From positions 1 through 52,332 of the forward strand of contig JAGKVC010000021.1 of the NCBI GenBank assembly GCA_021152595.1: DNA of 52,332 bases, read 5' to 3'. The DNA comes from Clostridia bacterium. GTDB taxonomy: Bacteria; Bacillota; Clostridia; Oscillospirales; Ruminococcaceae. Made by a program: the position numbers and the translations under genes. The number at the start of each line of letters is the position of its first letter. The stretch's first letter is position 1. The notes beneath the pieces are model-generated. The model saw only the letters and a program-made list of their open reading frames with translations, did no database searches and was not told the origin of the DNA. This document shows, piece after piece, positions 1 through 7,449 of this stretch.

Positions 1-2
1 TC

Positions 3-350
3 ACGCTCGATGATCTCATGACGGCACTGCGCAGCAACGGCATCTTCGATATCCGCGATGTGCAGCTTGCCGTCGTCGAAACAAACGGGACAGTCTCCGC
101 CTGCCAGAAAGCCGCCGCTCAGCCGCTCACGCCGAAGGATCTGCACATGCAGCCTGCGGAATCCGATCCGCCGGAGGTAATCATCGCGGACGGTGCCGTC
201 AGCCGCGAGGGACTTGCCGCCTGCGGTATGGACGAAAAGACCTTGCTGCATCTGCTGAAGCGGAAGCATCTGAAGCCGGAGCAGGTCTTTCTGCTGACAG
301 CGGATGCATCCGGCATCTGCACACTGATCGAAAAAGGGGGAACGGAATGA
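3..350 (+). CDS. DUF421 (YetF-like) membrane protein, C-terminal part
   Basis: This is the 3' end of a gene that begins before the window; the frame is open from base 3. The visible part matches the soluble C-terminal domain of DUF421/YetF proteins: it starts with a 'LDDLMTALRSNGIFDIRDVQ' region followed by 'AVVETNGTVS', the usual helix-then-strand pattern of that domain. The membrane segments expected upstream are not in view. The stop overlaps the start of the next gene by four bases, so the two are translationally coupled. DUF421 and DUF4363 genes are commonly paired in Clostridia. The family has no firm biochemical function that I know of. Confidence 0.75.
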   Translation, partial: TLDDLMTALRSNGIFDIRDVQLAVVETNGTVSACQKAAAQPLTPKDLHMQPAESDPPEVIIADGAVSREGLAACGMDEKTLLHLLKRKHLKPEQVFLLTADASGICTLIEKGGTE

Positions 351-700
351 GAAATCTGCGTGTATGCATCGCGGCGGTGATCCTCTGCGCAAATCTGCTC
401 GTCTCGGGATATTCCGCGGCGGCGGTCCGGAAAAGCTGCTCGGAGCTGATTGCCCGGAGCGAAGCCGTCCTCTCGGCGGAGAAGCCTGCGGCGGCAATCG
501 GAACACTGACAGAAGAATGGCGCAGACAGAGCCGCCTGCTGCATTTCTTCGTCCCGAATCAGCCGCTGACCGAACTGAATACCGCAATTCTGCGGCTCGA
601 TGCACTCTGTACCGAACAGAGCGATGAGCTTCCGGCAGAGCTGCACGGCATCATCGCGGCACTCAAATGGATCCGCGGCAGGGAGCTGACGGCTTTCTGA
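347..700 (+). CDS. DUF4363 family protein
   Basis: A 117-residue protein with an N-terminal hydrophobic signal or anchor (about residues 5-28), followed by a helical region rich in Ser, Ala and Glu. The size, the N-terminal anchor and the position directly behind a DUF421 gene match DUF4363, whose role is not known. The ATG overlaps the DUF421 stop (ATGA), and GGGGGAACGG lies just upstream as a ribosome-binding site. A terminator overlaps the last codons, so the pair ends a transcription unit. Confidence 0.7.
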   Translation: MRNLRVCIAAVILCANLLVSGYSAAAVRKSCSELIARSEAVLSAEKPAAAIGTLTEEWRRQSRLLHFFVPNQPLTELNTAILRLDALCTEQSDELPAELHGIIAALKWIRGRELTAF

Positions 701-723
701 ACGCCGCGGCTCCCTGCTTTTTT
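678..723 (+). terminator. Intrinsic terminator of the DUF421-DUF4363 unit
   Basis: A perfect 9-bp stem (GCAGGGAGC at 678-686 with GCTCCCTGC at 709-717) is followed directly by six T. The left arm lies inside the last codons of the DUF4363 gene. Confidence 0.8.
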
Positions 724-733
724 GTCATATCCC

Positions 734-762
734 TTGCATAATTTGCGTTTTTGTGGTATACT
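734..762 (+). promoter_or_regulatory. Sigma-A type promoter of darA
   Basis: TTGCAT (734-739), a 17-base spacer and TATACT (757-762). It lies between the upstream terminator and darA and leaves a leader of about 75 bases. Confidence 0.7.
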
Positions 763-844
763 GATTATGGGATAGCCTGTGCAGACTGCGCAGAATCCCC
801 TTACATATATAGAACGCTTTTGCAGAAATGAGGTTGATACATAG

Positions 845-1174
845 ATGAAACTGATCTTTGCAGTTGTAAACGGCGACGACAGCGCCGCTGTCTCAAAAGC
901 TCTTGCGAAAAACGGATTTCGCGCAACAAAGCTCGCATCCTCCGGCAGCTTTCTCAGCTCCGGCAATACGACCTTTCTGATCTGCGTCGAAGAATCCGAG
1001 GTTGATACTGTCATCAATGTGGTGCAGCAGAAATGCCACCACAGAAAGCAGTTCGTCCCCTCGACGCCTGCCTACGGTCCGGCAACCGGTCAGATCCCTT
1101 CGATGCCGCTGGAGGTTCCCGTCGGCGGCGCAACCGTCTTTGTGACGAATATCGAGCGGTTTGAAAAGCTGTGA
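845..1174 (+). CDS. darA: Cyclic-di-AMP receptor DarA (PII-like, YaaQ/PstA)
   Basis: A 109-residue protein of the DarA/PstA (DUF970) family, a PII-like trimer that binds the second messenger c-di-AMP in the cytoplasm. The N-terminus 'MKLIFAVVNGDDSAAVSKAL' and the following 'ATKLASSGSFLSSGNTTFL' segment are the family hallmark; the latter holds the T-loop-like nucleotide-binding stretch. The length is normal for the family. In Bacillus subtilis darA (yaaQ) lies close to holB and yaaT (ricT), and the same order is seen here. The stop overlaps the GTG start of holB. Confidence 0.92.
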   Translation: MKLIFAVVNGDDSAAVSKALAKNGFRATKLASSGSFLSSGNTTFLICVEESEVDTVINVVQQKCHHRKQFVPSTPAYGPATGQIPSMPLEVPVGGATVFVTNIERFEKL

Positions 1175-1802
1175 ACACGCCCGAAATGCCGGTCATTGCC
1201 GGTAATGCGCAGCTCCGCGCCGATTTGCAGCTCATGCGGAAGCAGAATCATCTGCCGCATGCACTGCTGCTGCACGGCGAACGCGGCTGCGGTAAAAAAA
1301 CACTTGCAAAATGGTTCTCGATGCTCGTGCTCTGCGAGGATGCGGAGCATGCACCCTGCGGCTGCTGCAAAAACTGCCGCCTGATCCTCGAGGACGCACA
1401 TCCCGATGTCATGACAGCGGAGCATTCCGGCAAGCGCATGGGATTCTCCGTCGAGACTGTCCGTGCGGTGCGGCGCGAATCCGGTATCCTGCCGAATAAC
1501 GGCGATATGCGGATCTTCCTGTTCCCAGATGCCGACGGCATGAGCATACAGGCGCAGAATGCACTGCTCAAATCCGTCGAGGAGCCGCCTGCGCATGCGT
1601 GCTTTGTCTTTACGGCAGAGACGATCGGCGCACTGCTGCCGACGCTGCTCTCCCGTATGACCGCAAAGGCCGTCTTCCCCGTCACAGAGAGCGAATGCGT
1701 CACGGCCACGGGGCAATCACAGAAGCCTTTGCCGATCTGGAGAGCAATGTCGGCGCGGTACTGACCGTGACGGCGCTCTGTGCGGCGCTCTGCGAGGCAT
1801 GA
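1171..1802 (+). pseudogene. holB: DNA polymerase III delta' subunit, frameshifted and short
   Basis: The N-terminal part is a clear clamp-loader delta' subunit: Walker A-like GERGCGKKTLA, a zinc-cysteine cluster CGCCKNC, the region 'QNALLKSVEEPP', and an SRC-like 'LSRM' before the break. After about residue 178 the frame runs into unrelated sequence and stops at 1764. Adding one G to the G run at 1710-1713 restores 'AITEAFADLESNVGAVL', which then stops at 1802, giving about 210 residues. Delta' is normally about 300 or more, so the C-terminal collar domain is missing even after repair. Because delta' is normally essential, this is either an assembly error plus an unusual protein, a recent inactivation with a second copy elsewhere, or a minimal delta'. 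GTG start overlaps the darA stop. Confidence 0.65.
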
Positions 1803-1859
1803 TCCATAGATTCACCGGCGGCACATCTTCGCGCTGCCGGATACAGATAGGAATTAGAT

Positions 1860-3230
1860 ATGATTGAAGTAATCGGAGTGAAATTCAAAAGCGGCGGAAA
1901 AATGTATTATTTTGCGCCGGGCGACTTAAATCCTGCCGAGGGCAGCTATGTGGTCGTGGAGACCGCAAGAGGTCCCGAATGCGGAGAGGTCGCTGCAAGA
2001 CGCCATGCGGTTGCCGATGACAGCATCACGGCGCCGCTCAAGCCCATTCTGCGGCTTGCAACTGAGGAGGATATGGCGATCCTCGAAAAGAACCGCGCCT
2101 ATATGGCGGATGCAATGCGCATCTGTCAGGAGCGGATCGACGCAAGAGGTCTGCCGATGCGCCTCGTGGACGTCGAATGCGGCTTTGACAGCAATAAGCT
2201 GATCTTCTATTTCACCGCGGAATCGCGTGTCGATTTCCGTGAACTGGTCAAGGATCTGGCGCTGGCATTCCATGTCCGGATCGAGCTGCGGCAGATCGGT
2301 GACAGAGATGAGGCAAAGCTGCTCGGCGGCCTCGGTATCTGCGGCAGAGAATTCTGCTGCAAGGGCTATCTCAATAACTTCCAGCCCATCTCGATCAAAA
2401 TGGCAAAGGAACAGGGACTCGCGCTCAATCCGACGAAAATCTCCGGCGCCTGCGGCAGACTGATGTGCTGCCTGCGCTATGAGAGCCCCGTCTATGAGGA
2501 ACTGATCAAGCTGACGCCGAAGGTCGGCTCGACGTTCATTCTGCCGGGTGATCCGCCCGTCCGCGCATATGTCATGGAGGCAAATCTCGTGACCGGAAAT
2601 CTGCGCGTCAAGCCGGAAAATTCCGATGTCCCGATGACGGTCAGCCGCGATAATGTCGAGCGCTTGCAGGACGCAAGCCGCCGCATGACCAAGGAGGATC
2701 TGCGCGACAAGCGCAATCAGCCGGAAAAGACAGATGCGCCGCAGAAGAAGGATAATGCACAGCAGAAGCCCGAAAAGCCCAGACAGGAAAAGCCGCATCC
2801 GCAGAAGCCGCCCAGACAGCAGCAGCCCAGAGCCGCTGCCGAAAAGCCGCAGACGCAGGAGCGTCCTGCACCGGAGAAGCAGCCGGAAAAGCCGCAGCAG
2901 GAGAAAGCTGCTCCGCGCACCGCTGCACCCGTTCTGCATCCGGAATTCGGCGAGAACCGTCAGCAGAAAACCGCTGCCGTTCCGCAGAAGCCGGTTCACC
3001 GCAGTGCAGCACCGCTCGGAGATATGGACTTCACCGAGCATCGCGCCGTTGTCGAGCATCCTGAACGTGCCGCGGAGCATCCGCAGCAGCGGCAGAATCC
3101 GCAGAAGCAGGGCGAACGGAACAACCGCTTCCGCAGACCGAATAACAATAACAACCGCCGCAATCCGAATCACCGCGGACATAATCCGCACCGTCCGCAG
3201 GGTGAGGAAAAGCCGCAGAGCGAAAGCTGA
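1860..3230 (+). CDS. ricT: RicT (YaaT), PSP1-domain protein of the Y-complex
   Basis: A 456-residue PSP1-domain protein. RicT with RicA and RicF forms the Fe-S containing Y-complex that directs RNase Y mRNA processing, and it affects sporulation, competence and biofilm formation in B. subtilis. The PSP1 core (residues 1-270) includes the paired-cysteine motifs 'GREFCCKGYL' and 'CGRLMCCLRYE', the expected cluster ligands. From about residue 285 to the end the protein is a low-complexity Pro/Gln/Lys/Glu tail ending in an Asn/Arg/His-rich stretch; B. subtilis YaaT is about 275 residues, so this tail is an addition. It follows holB as in B. subtilis and ends in a strong terminator. Confidence 0.92.
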   Translation: MIEVIGVKFKSGGKMYYFAPGDLNPAEGSYVVVETARGPECGEVAARRHAVADDSITAPLKPILRLATEEDMAILEKNRAYMADAMRICQERIDARGLPMRLVDVECGFDSNKLIFYFTAESRVDFRELVKDLALAFHVRIELRQIGDRDEAKLLGGLGICGREFCCKGYLNNFQPISIKMAKEQGLALNPTKISGACGRLMCCLRYESPVYEELIKLTPKVGSTFILPGDPPVRAYVMEANLVTGNLRVKPENSDVPMTVSRDNVERLQDASRRMTKEDLRDKRNQPEKTDAPQKKDNAQQKPEKPRQEKPHPQKPPRQQQPRAAAEKPQTQERPAPEKQPEKPQQEKAAPRTAAPVLHPEFGENRQQKTAAVPQKPVHRSAAPLGDMDFTEHRAVVEHPERAAEHPQQRQNPQKQGERNNRFRRPNNNNNRRNPNHRGHNPHRPQGEEKPQSES

Positions 3231-3241
3231 TTTTGTATCAG

Positions 3242-3278
3242 GCAGCCGTATTCCTTCGGGAGTACGGCTGCGATTTTC
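3242..3278 (+). terminator. Terminator after ricT
   Basis: The arms GCAGCCGTA and TACGGCTGC pair around a TTCG-capped inner stem, followed by GATTTTCT. It closes the housekeeping operon before the pilus region. Confidence 0.8.
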
Positions 3279-3640
3279 TATGGCTGTCAGAAAATCATGC
3301 TGCTATTGCGCGTGATTGGCAGAGAATGCGCAATACCCGGTAATCAGAGGCGGCGTTACTGTTGATTTATCAAAATCATGCGCGCAGCGCATACACGTTG
3401 CATATCTCAGAGAAAATCGCGCAGAATCGCACAATACAGCACATCACAGCAAATATGTCCAGCGTGATCCGGTGCAATTTGTTGTAACCCAGTTGACCAT
3501 TCGTTGTCCAGATCAGAATAAGACAGATGAATATATCGTAAGAAAATGCGCTGGCAAGCAACAAGTTTGCCGGCGAAATTATTTCTATAATACAATTACT
3601 ATATGCTGAAAAATAATTGAGTGATTTCGGAAAATTCATC
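3279..3640 (+). other. AT-rich intergenic stretch without a supported gene
   Basis: About 360 bases between the ricT terminator and the pilus promoter. Open frames exist on both strands but lack good ribosome-binding sites and recognisable motifs. Composition shifts towards AT here and stays so through the pilus genes, so this may be the left edge of an inserted segment. No clear direct repeat or attachment site was seen. Confidence 0.5.
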
Positions 3641-3669
3641 TTGCAAATTGAGGTGTTTCGTGGTATAAT
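3641..3669 (+). promoter_or_regulatory. Promoter of the pilus operon
   Basis: TTGCAA (3641-3646), a 17-base spacer and a perfect TATAAT (3664-3669). It lies about 240 bases before the first pilus gene, leaving a long leader that contains a small reading frame and a large hairpin. Confidence 0.75.
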
Positions 3670-3751
3670 AAAAAAGAGTATATATTATCAGGTTTCATCT
3701 CTATCATTTTAAGATTATTACTTAACAAATGAGAGGAGGGCAATATAGAGT

Positions 3752-3928
3752 ATGCTGATAATAACCAGACAGGAAATTGGCAATATTATGCTTTCAAAAA
3801 TGCGTCCGGCAATGCCTGACAAGTTCTCCGGCAGCTGTCATATTTCTCGGAATACGTCAGCATCCGGACGTGCGTCTCCTTTTAGAAAGGTTCTCAGCGA
3901 AAGGGAGGAGGATGATGGATACGGATAA
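3752..3928 (+). CDS. Small leader ORF of the pilus operon (58 residues)
   Basis: An ATG preceded by AGGAGGG (3734-3740, 11-base spacing) opens a 58-codon frame, beginning 'MLIITRQEIG', that overlaps the start of the next gene by 17 bases. I recognise no domain. Its codons run straight through the leader hairpin at 3803-3870, so ribosome movement over it would open that hairpin. It may be a regulatory leader peptide or simply a vestigial frame. The ribosome-binding site is the main evidence. Confidence 0.4.
   Translation: MLIITRQEIGNIMLSKMRPAMPDKFSGSCHISRNTSASGRASPFRKVLSEREEDDGYG
3803..3870 (+). promoter_or_regulatory. Long bulged hairpin in the pilus mRNA leader
   Basis: CGTCCGG (3803-3809), ATG (3812-3814) and CTGAC (3816-3820) pair with GTCAG (3856-3860), CAT (3861-3863) and CCGGACG (3864-3870). 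This gives 15 base pairs with a two-base and a one-base bulge and a 35-base apical loop. No strong T run follows directly, so it is not an obvious intrinsic terminator. It lies between promoter and sipA-like gene and could gate translation or bind a factor. It matches no riboswitch class that I know. Confidence 0.6.
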
Positions 3929-4493
3929 AACCGAAACCACAGCCCCGAAAGCAGAACCTGAGAAGGACAAAAAGGCTTCAGGCTCTCAAATGAAGCCAAA
4001 GAAAAAACGAACTGCGAAAAGCTACGCAATATCTTTATTTATCAAGGTATTCGTAACACTAATTGTTCTGACAGTTGTGTTCAGGTTCATTGCAGGGATA
4101 CACATCTGTCACACAAACTGTGCGTACCCGACGATCAGGGACGGAGAATTCTGTCTTACTTATCGTCTGGCAGAGCTGAAACAGGGAACAATGATTGTTT
4201 ACCGCCATGACGGCGAAGTGAAATTCGGACGTGTTATCGCATTCGGCAGTGATAAAGTCAGCATTTTCAACGATTTTATTTCTGTAAATGACTATGGCAT
4301 CTCCGAAAATGCGGTCTATCCCACATCACCGGAGGGCTCAGCAATCAGCTACCCTTATCAAGTACCCGAAAACTGCGTGTTTGTTCTGAATGATTTTCGC
4401 AGCGACCTTTCCGACAGCAGAACCTACGGCGGAATACCGCTGGAAGATGTTGAAGGAGCCGTTGTGTTCACGATGCGAATGCGCGGTATTTAA
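3912..4493 (+). CDS. SipA-like signal-peptidase homologue, probable pilus assembly protein
   Basis: A 193-residue type II membrane protein: a charged Lys/Glu-rich cytoplasmic N-terminus (1-37), one membrane segment (about 40-62) and an extracytoplasmic S26 peptidase fold. The family's catalytic-Ser motif SMxPT reads 'CAYPTIRDGE', placing Cys70 at the Ser position, and the catalytic Lys motif (KRVIGLPGD) reads 'GRVIAFGSD', placing Gly106 at the Lys position. Streptococcal SipA, needed for pilus polymerisation, likewise lacks both residues (Asp and Gly as I recall). It is therefore likely a chaperone-like pilus factor, not a peptidase. AGGGAGGAGG precedes ATG codons at 3912 and 3915; either may be used. 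First full gene of the pilus operon. Confidence 0.8.
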   Translation: MMDTDKTETTAPKAEPEKDKKASGSQMKPKKKRTAKSYAISLFIKVFVTLIVLTVVFRFIAGIHICHTNCAYPTIRDGEFCLTYRLAELKQGTMIVYRHDGEVKFGRVIAFGSDKVSIFNDFISVNDYGISENAVYPTSPEGSAISYPYQVPENCVFVLNDFRSDLSDSRTYGGIPLEDVEGAVVFTMRMRGI

Positions 4494-4547
4494 CCCGTGT
4501 TATATCCACGAGCCTTATTAACATATTTCATTGTTAGGAGGATTATT

Positions 4548-6023
4548 ATGAAAAAGTATAGACGATTTGGAGCGATTATTGCTTCCGCAGCCGTTATTGC
4601 ATCTCTTGCTGCTGTGCCTATGAGCGCAAGTGCTGCCGGAACGACCTACACCCCCGGTCTGACAGATGCTACAGACGGAACAAATCCGGTAAGCAATAAT
4701 GTAACAATGATCGACAAATATCTTGTTATGGATGTGAATGCCAATGTTCCGAACGCAAGCTTCGACTTCTCGATTGCGCCATATGACAGCAATGCAGCCG
4801 AAAAAGCTGTAATTACTCCGGCTTCCGGTTCAAATCTTGCTGTTATCAACGGTGTTACCGCACAGGCCAGCGGAGCACTTGATTTCAAGGCGAATGATGC
4901 TGCAAATACCGGCTCGGCAACGGCTGGTGTAGTTTCCTTTGTTCAGAGTGATACTAATACTACAGTAACAGAGGGGGCAACTGGTGCCGACACAGCGGTT
5001 GTGTGGCAGGATGTGACTGTCGGAAATGAAAAGTATGCGAAAAAGACCTTAACGCTTGATTTCAGCGCAGTTCAGTTCACAGAGCCGGGCGTATACCGCT
5101 ATCTGATTACCGAAACGGGCAGCAATCAGGGCGTTACAAATGATACAGGAGTACCTGCATCAGGACAGAATACATACAGAACACTCGATGTCTATGTTGA
5201 AGACTATGCAGATTATTATGCGAAACTTGCCGATAACTCGGGATATACTGCACCAAACGGAAAGCAGCTCTTTATTGCCGGTTATGTGCTGTATGAAGGA
5301 AAACATAGTGATGCTCCTTCCGCAACAGCAGCATCTACAACGAATAAAAGCTCAAGCTATACAAACGCTTATACCTCGTATGACCTTTCTTTCAGCAAGA
5401 CCGTAACGGGCAACCAAGGTTCTAAGGATAAGTATTTTGCGTTTACTGTTGAGATTTCGGGTGCTGTAGCAGGGACAGTTTATGATGTTTCTTACGCTGA
5501 TGACAACAATGCAAATACCACTGACGGAAATGCTGATACCACGATCTCCGCTAATCCGAACAGTGCCACAACCTGCATTACATCTAACGTAACACAGCCC
5601 GCAGCCCTGACTGTTGGCAATGACGGCACTGTAACACAGGTCTTTTATCTCCAGCACGGACAGAGCATCGCAATCAGAGGTCTGGCAGAGGGTACTTCGT
5701 ACACGATCACGGAAGATCCAGAGGATTATTCTGACAGTGCGACTGTGACGGGCGATACCAAGACACAGGATAAGACCAATACAGGCACAGAGGAAGAACC
5801 GGTCATGGGCAGCGATATTTCGTACAGCAACCACCAGATTGCTGATACATACATCAGTGGCGATACTGTCGCAGCATTTACCAACGACCGCTCCGGAACG
5901 ATCCCCACAGGTATCCTGACGACTGTTGCAGGTTCTCTGGGTGTTGTAGTACTCGGTGCGATCGGCGTTACAGGCGGAATGATCTATATGAAAAAGAAGA
6001 AGTCTGAGGATGAGGAAGAGTAA
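4548..6023 (+). CDS. Backbone pilin with two isopeptide domains and IPTG sorting signal
   Basis: A 491-residue secreted protein: signal peptide (1 to about 30, ending in SASAA), two FctA/Spy0128-like domains, and a C-terminal sorting signal 'TIPTG' (about 450-454), a hydrophobic stretch and the tail KKKKSEDEEE. Candidate isopeptide triads are Lys57-Glu189-Asn273 (domain 1; Glu in YRYLITE, Asn in YTNAY) and Lys284-Glu389-Asn446 (domain 2; Lys in LSFSKTVTGN, Glu in YTITE, Asn in FTND). Such self-formed bonds stiffen Gram-positive pili. The ATG at 4548 has a strong TTAGGAGG. It lies between the SipA-like gene and the sortase, as major pilins usually do. Confidence 0.87.
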   Translation: MKKYRRFGAIIASAAVIASLAAVPMSASAAGTTYTPGLTDATDGTNPVSNNVTMIDKYLVMDVNANVPNASFDFSIAPYDSNAAEKAVITPASGSNLAVINGVTAQASGALDFKANDAANTGSATAGVVSFVQSDTNTTVTEGATGADTAVVWQDVTVGNEKYAKKTLTLDFSAVQFTEPGVYRYLITETGSNQGVTNDTGVPASGQNTYRTLDVYVEDYADYYAKLADNSGYTAPNGKQLFIAGYVLYEGKHSDAPSATAASTTNKSSSYTNAYTSYDLSFSKTVTGNQGSKDKYFAFTVEISGAVAGTVYDVSYADDNNANTTDGNADTTISANPNSATTCITSNVTQPAALTVGNDGTVTQVFYLQHGQSIAIRGLAEGTSYTITEDPEDYSDSATVTGDTKTQDKTNTGTEEEPVMGSDISYSNHQIADTYISGDTVAAFTNDRSGTIPTGILTTVAGSLGVVVLGAIGVTGGMIYMKKKKSEDEEE

Positions 6024-6026
6024 GCA

Positions 6027-6734
6027 TTGCTGAAATTCTGGAAACGGCTGAACGAGCTCTACGGCTGGCTGCTGATTGCTGTATTCGGGTTTATCATGCT
6101 GATCGGACTCTGGCAGGTGTATGACAACTATTATATGTTCACGCATACACTTGATAAAAGTGTTCTCAGATTCAAGCCCGATCCGAAGCAGCCTGCCGCC
6201 GAAGCGGATTCACCGATCACCGACGATATGGCAGGCTGGATCACCATAGACGGAACAGATATTGATTATCCTGTCATGCAGGGAAAGGATAACAATGCTT
6301 ACCTGAATACAGATCCGTTCGGAAACTACAGTCTGACAGGCAGTATTTTCCTTGACAGCAGGTCTTCACCTGATTTTTCGGACGAATACTCTGTCATTTA
6401 CGGTCATCATATGGACTACGGAAAAATGTTCGGCGCCCTTGATGACTTCCTGAGTGAACAATATCTGAAGCAGCACTCAGCAGGAACACTCATGGTCGGG
6501 CGAAATGCTGAGGAAATATATGAACTTGAGTGCTTCGCCTCTATGAAGGTGAGTGCAAAAGAAAAAATCGTTTTTGATATGAAGCAGGAGCAGATACGGC
6601 AGTTTATCCGTGATAACGCCGCTGTGCTGACAAATGAGACAGACAGCCGTATCCTTGCCCTTTCCACCTGTACCGATGCAAATTCGGTAACAAGAGTGGT
6701 CGTGTTCTGCTATATCAGAGACAGCGAAAAATAA
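6027..6734 (+). CDS. srtB: Class B sortase (pilin polymerase)
   Basis: A 235-residue membrane-anchored transpeptidase. An N-terminal membrane segment (about 13-33) is followed by the sortase barrel with class B spacing. Catalytic residues are His127 (in YGHHMDYG), Cys215 (in LSTCTD) and Arg223 (in VTRVVVF). It should cleave the (I/L)PTG signals of its neighbours and join subunits through isopeptide bonds. The TTG start at 6027 lies 3 bases after the pilin stop, with GAGGAAGAG inside the pilin 3' end as ribosome-binding site, so its translation depends on pilin translation. Confidence 0.9.
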   Translation: MLKFWKRLNELYGWLLIAVFGFIMLIGLWQVYDNYYMFTHTLDKSVLRFKPDPKQPAAEADSPITDDMAGWITIDGTDIDYPVMQGKDNNAYLNTDPFGNYSLTGSIFLDSRSSPDFSDEYSVIYGHHMDYGKMFGALDDFLSEQYLKQHSAGTLMVGRNAEEIYELECFASMKVSAKEKIVFDMKQEQIRQFIRDNAAVLTNETDSRILALSTCTDANSVTRVVVFCYIRDSEK

Positions 6735-6750
6735 GAAGGGAGGTAAGCGT

Positions 6751-7449
6751 ATGAAGCTCATAAAGATATTGATTCCGGCTTTTGTATGCTTACTCTCCCT
6801 TTTTGTGCTATTATCCGGAACACAAACTGCATTTGCTTACGAGACAATCAGAGTGAATATCCCCGTGGACTGTCTTGCAGTTTACGGAAACAATACGCAT
6901 ACCTATGAATTAAAAATTGAATCAGAAAATGACAGCACGCCGGAGCCCGTCAGTGACATCCTGACGATCAATGAGGACAGCACCGGCGCTTTTGAAATAG
7001 ATCTCACAGAACCCGGAACCTATCATTACACCATATATGAGGTTGCCGGAAGCGATACCGATATACAATACGACAGCAGCAGATACAATATCACCGTGTA
7101 CGCGGAAAACAGCGAGAATGATCGCCTGCGCTATACGATCATCGCTTACAAGACAGGCGCGGAAAGCAAAGCAGAGAAGATTGCTTTCCGGGATACAGGT
7201 CTTTCTGTTACGAAGGCCACGACCGCAGCAACGATCACGACAACTGCACGCACAACGACTGCTGTCACGACAGTCACAACTGCTGTGACGACAACGGAAC
7301 GCAATACAAGTATTATAAATAGTATTCTGACCGGAGACAGTTTTCCGGCTCATGCGACCCGGCTCGTCATGCTGATCGCAGCAATGACAGCGATCTTCGC
7401 ATTCCTTTTCAAGAGAAATCAGAATGAGGAGGATGAGAAGAATGGGTAA
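6751..7449 (+). CDS. Minor (ancillary) pilin with Thr-rich stalk
   Basis: A 232-residue secreted protein: signal peptide (1-28), one FctA-like pilin domain (about 30-150; 'PGTYHYTIYEV' is the family strand), a Thr-rich linker (about 150-190), then 'TGDSFP', a hydrophobic helix and a charged tail. It lacks LPXTG; the TGDSxP ending matches the one on the surface protein at the end of this window, suggesting a second anchor type. AGGGAGG precedes the ATG. It overlaps the adhesin gene by 8 bases. Probably the basal or wall-attached subunit; that role is inference. Confidence 0.75.
   Translation: MKLIKILIPAFVCLLSLFVLLSGTQTAFAYETIRVNIPVDCLAVYGNNTHTYELKIESENDSTPEPVSDILTINEDSTGAFEIDLTEPGTYHYTIYEVAGSDTDIQYDSSRYNITVYAENSENDRLRYTIIAYKTGAESKAEKIAFRDTGLSVTKATTAATITTTARTTTAVTTVTTAVTTTERNTSIINSILTGDSFPAHATRLVMLIAAMTAIFAFLFKRNQNEEDEKNG

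Noticed and set aside
3376..3639. Hydrophobic 87-residue frame on the minus strand, and a 97-residue frame on the plus strand, between ricT and the pilus promoter
   Set aside because: Neither has a good ribosome-binding site or a known motif, and both lie in AT-rich intergenic sequence where hydrophobic chance frames are common.
3676..3911. c-di-GMP or other known riboswitch in the pilus leader
   Set aside because: The conserved core sequences of GEMM-type and other riboswitches known to me are absent; only the hairpin is supported.
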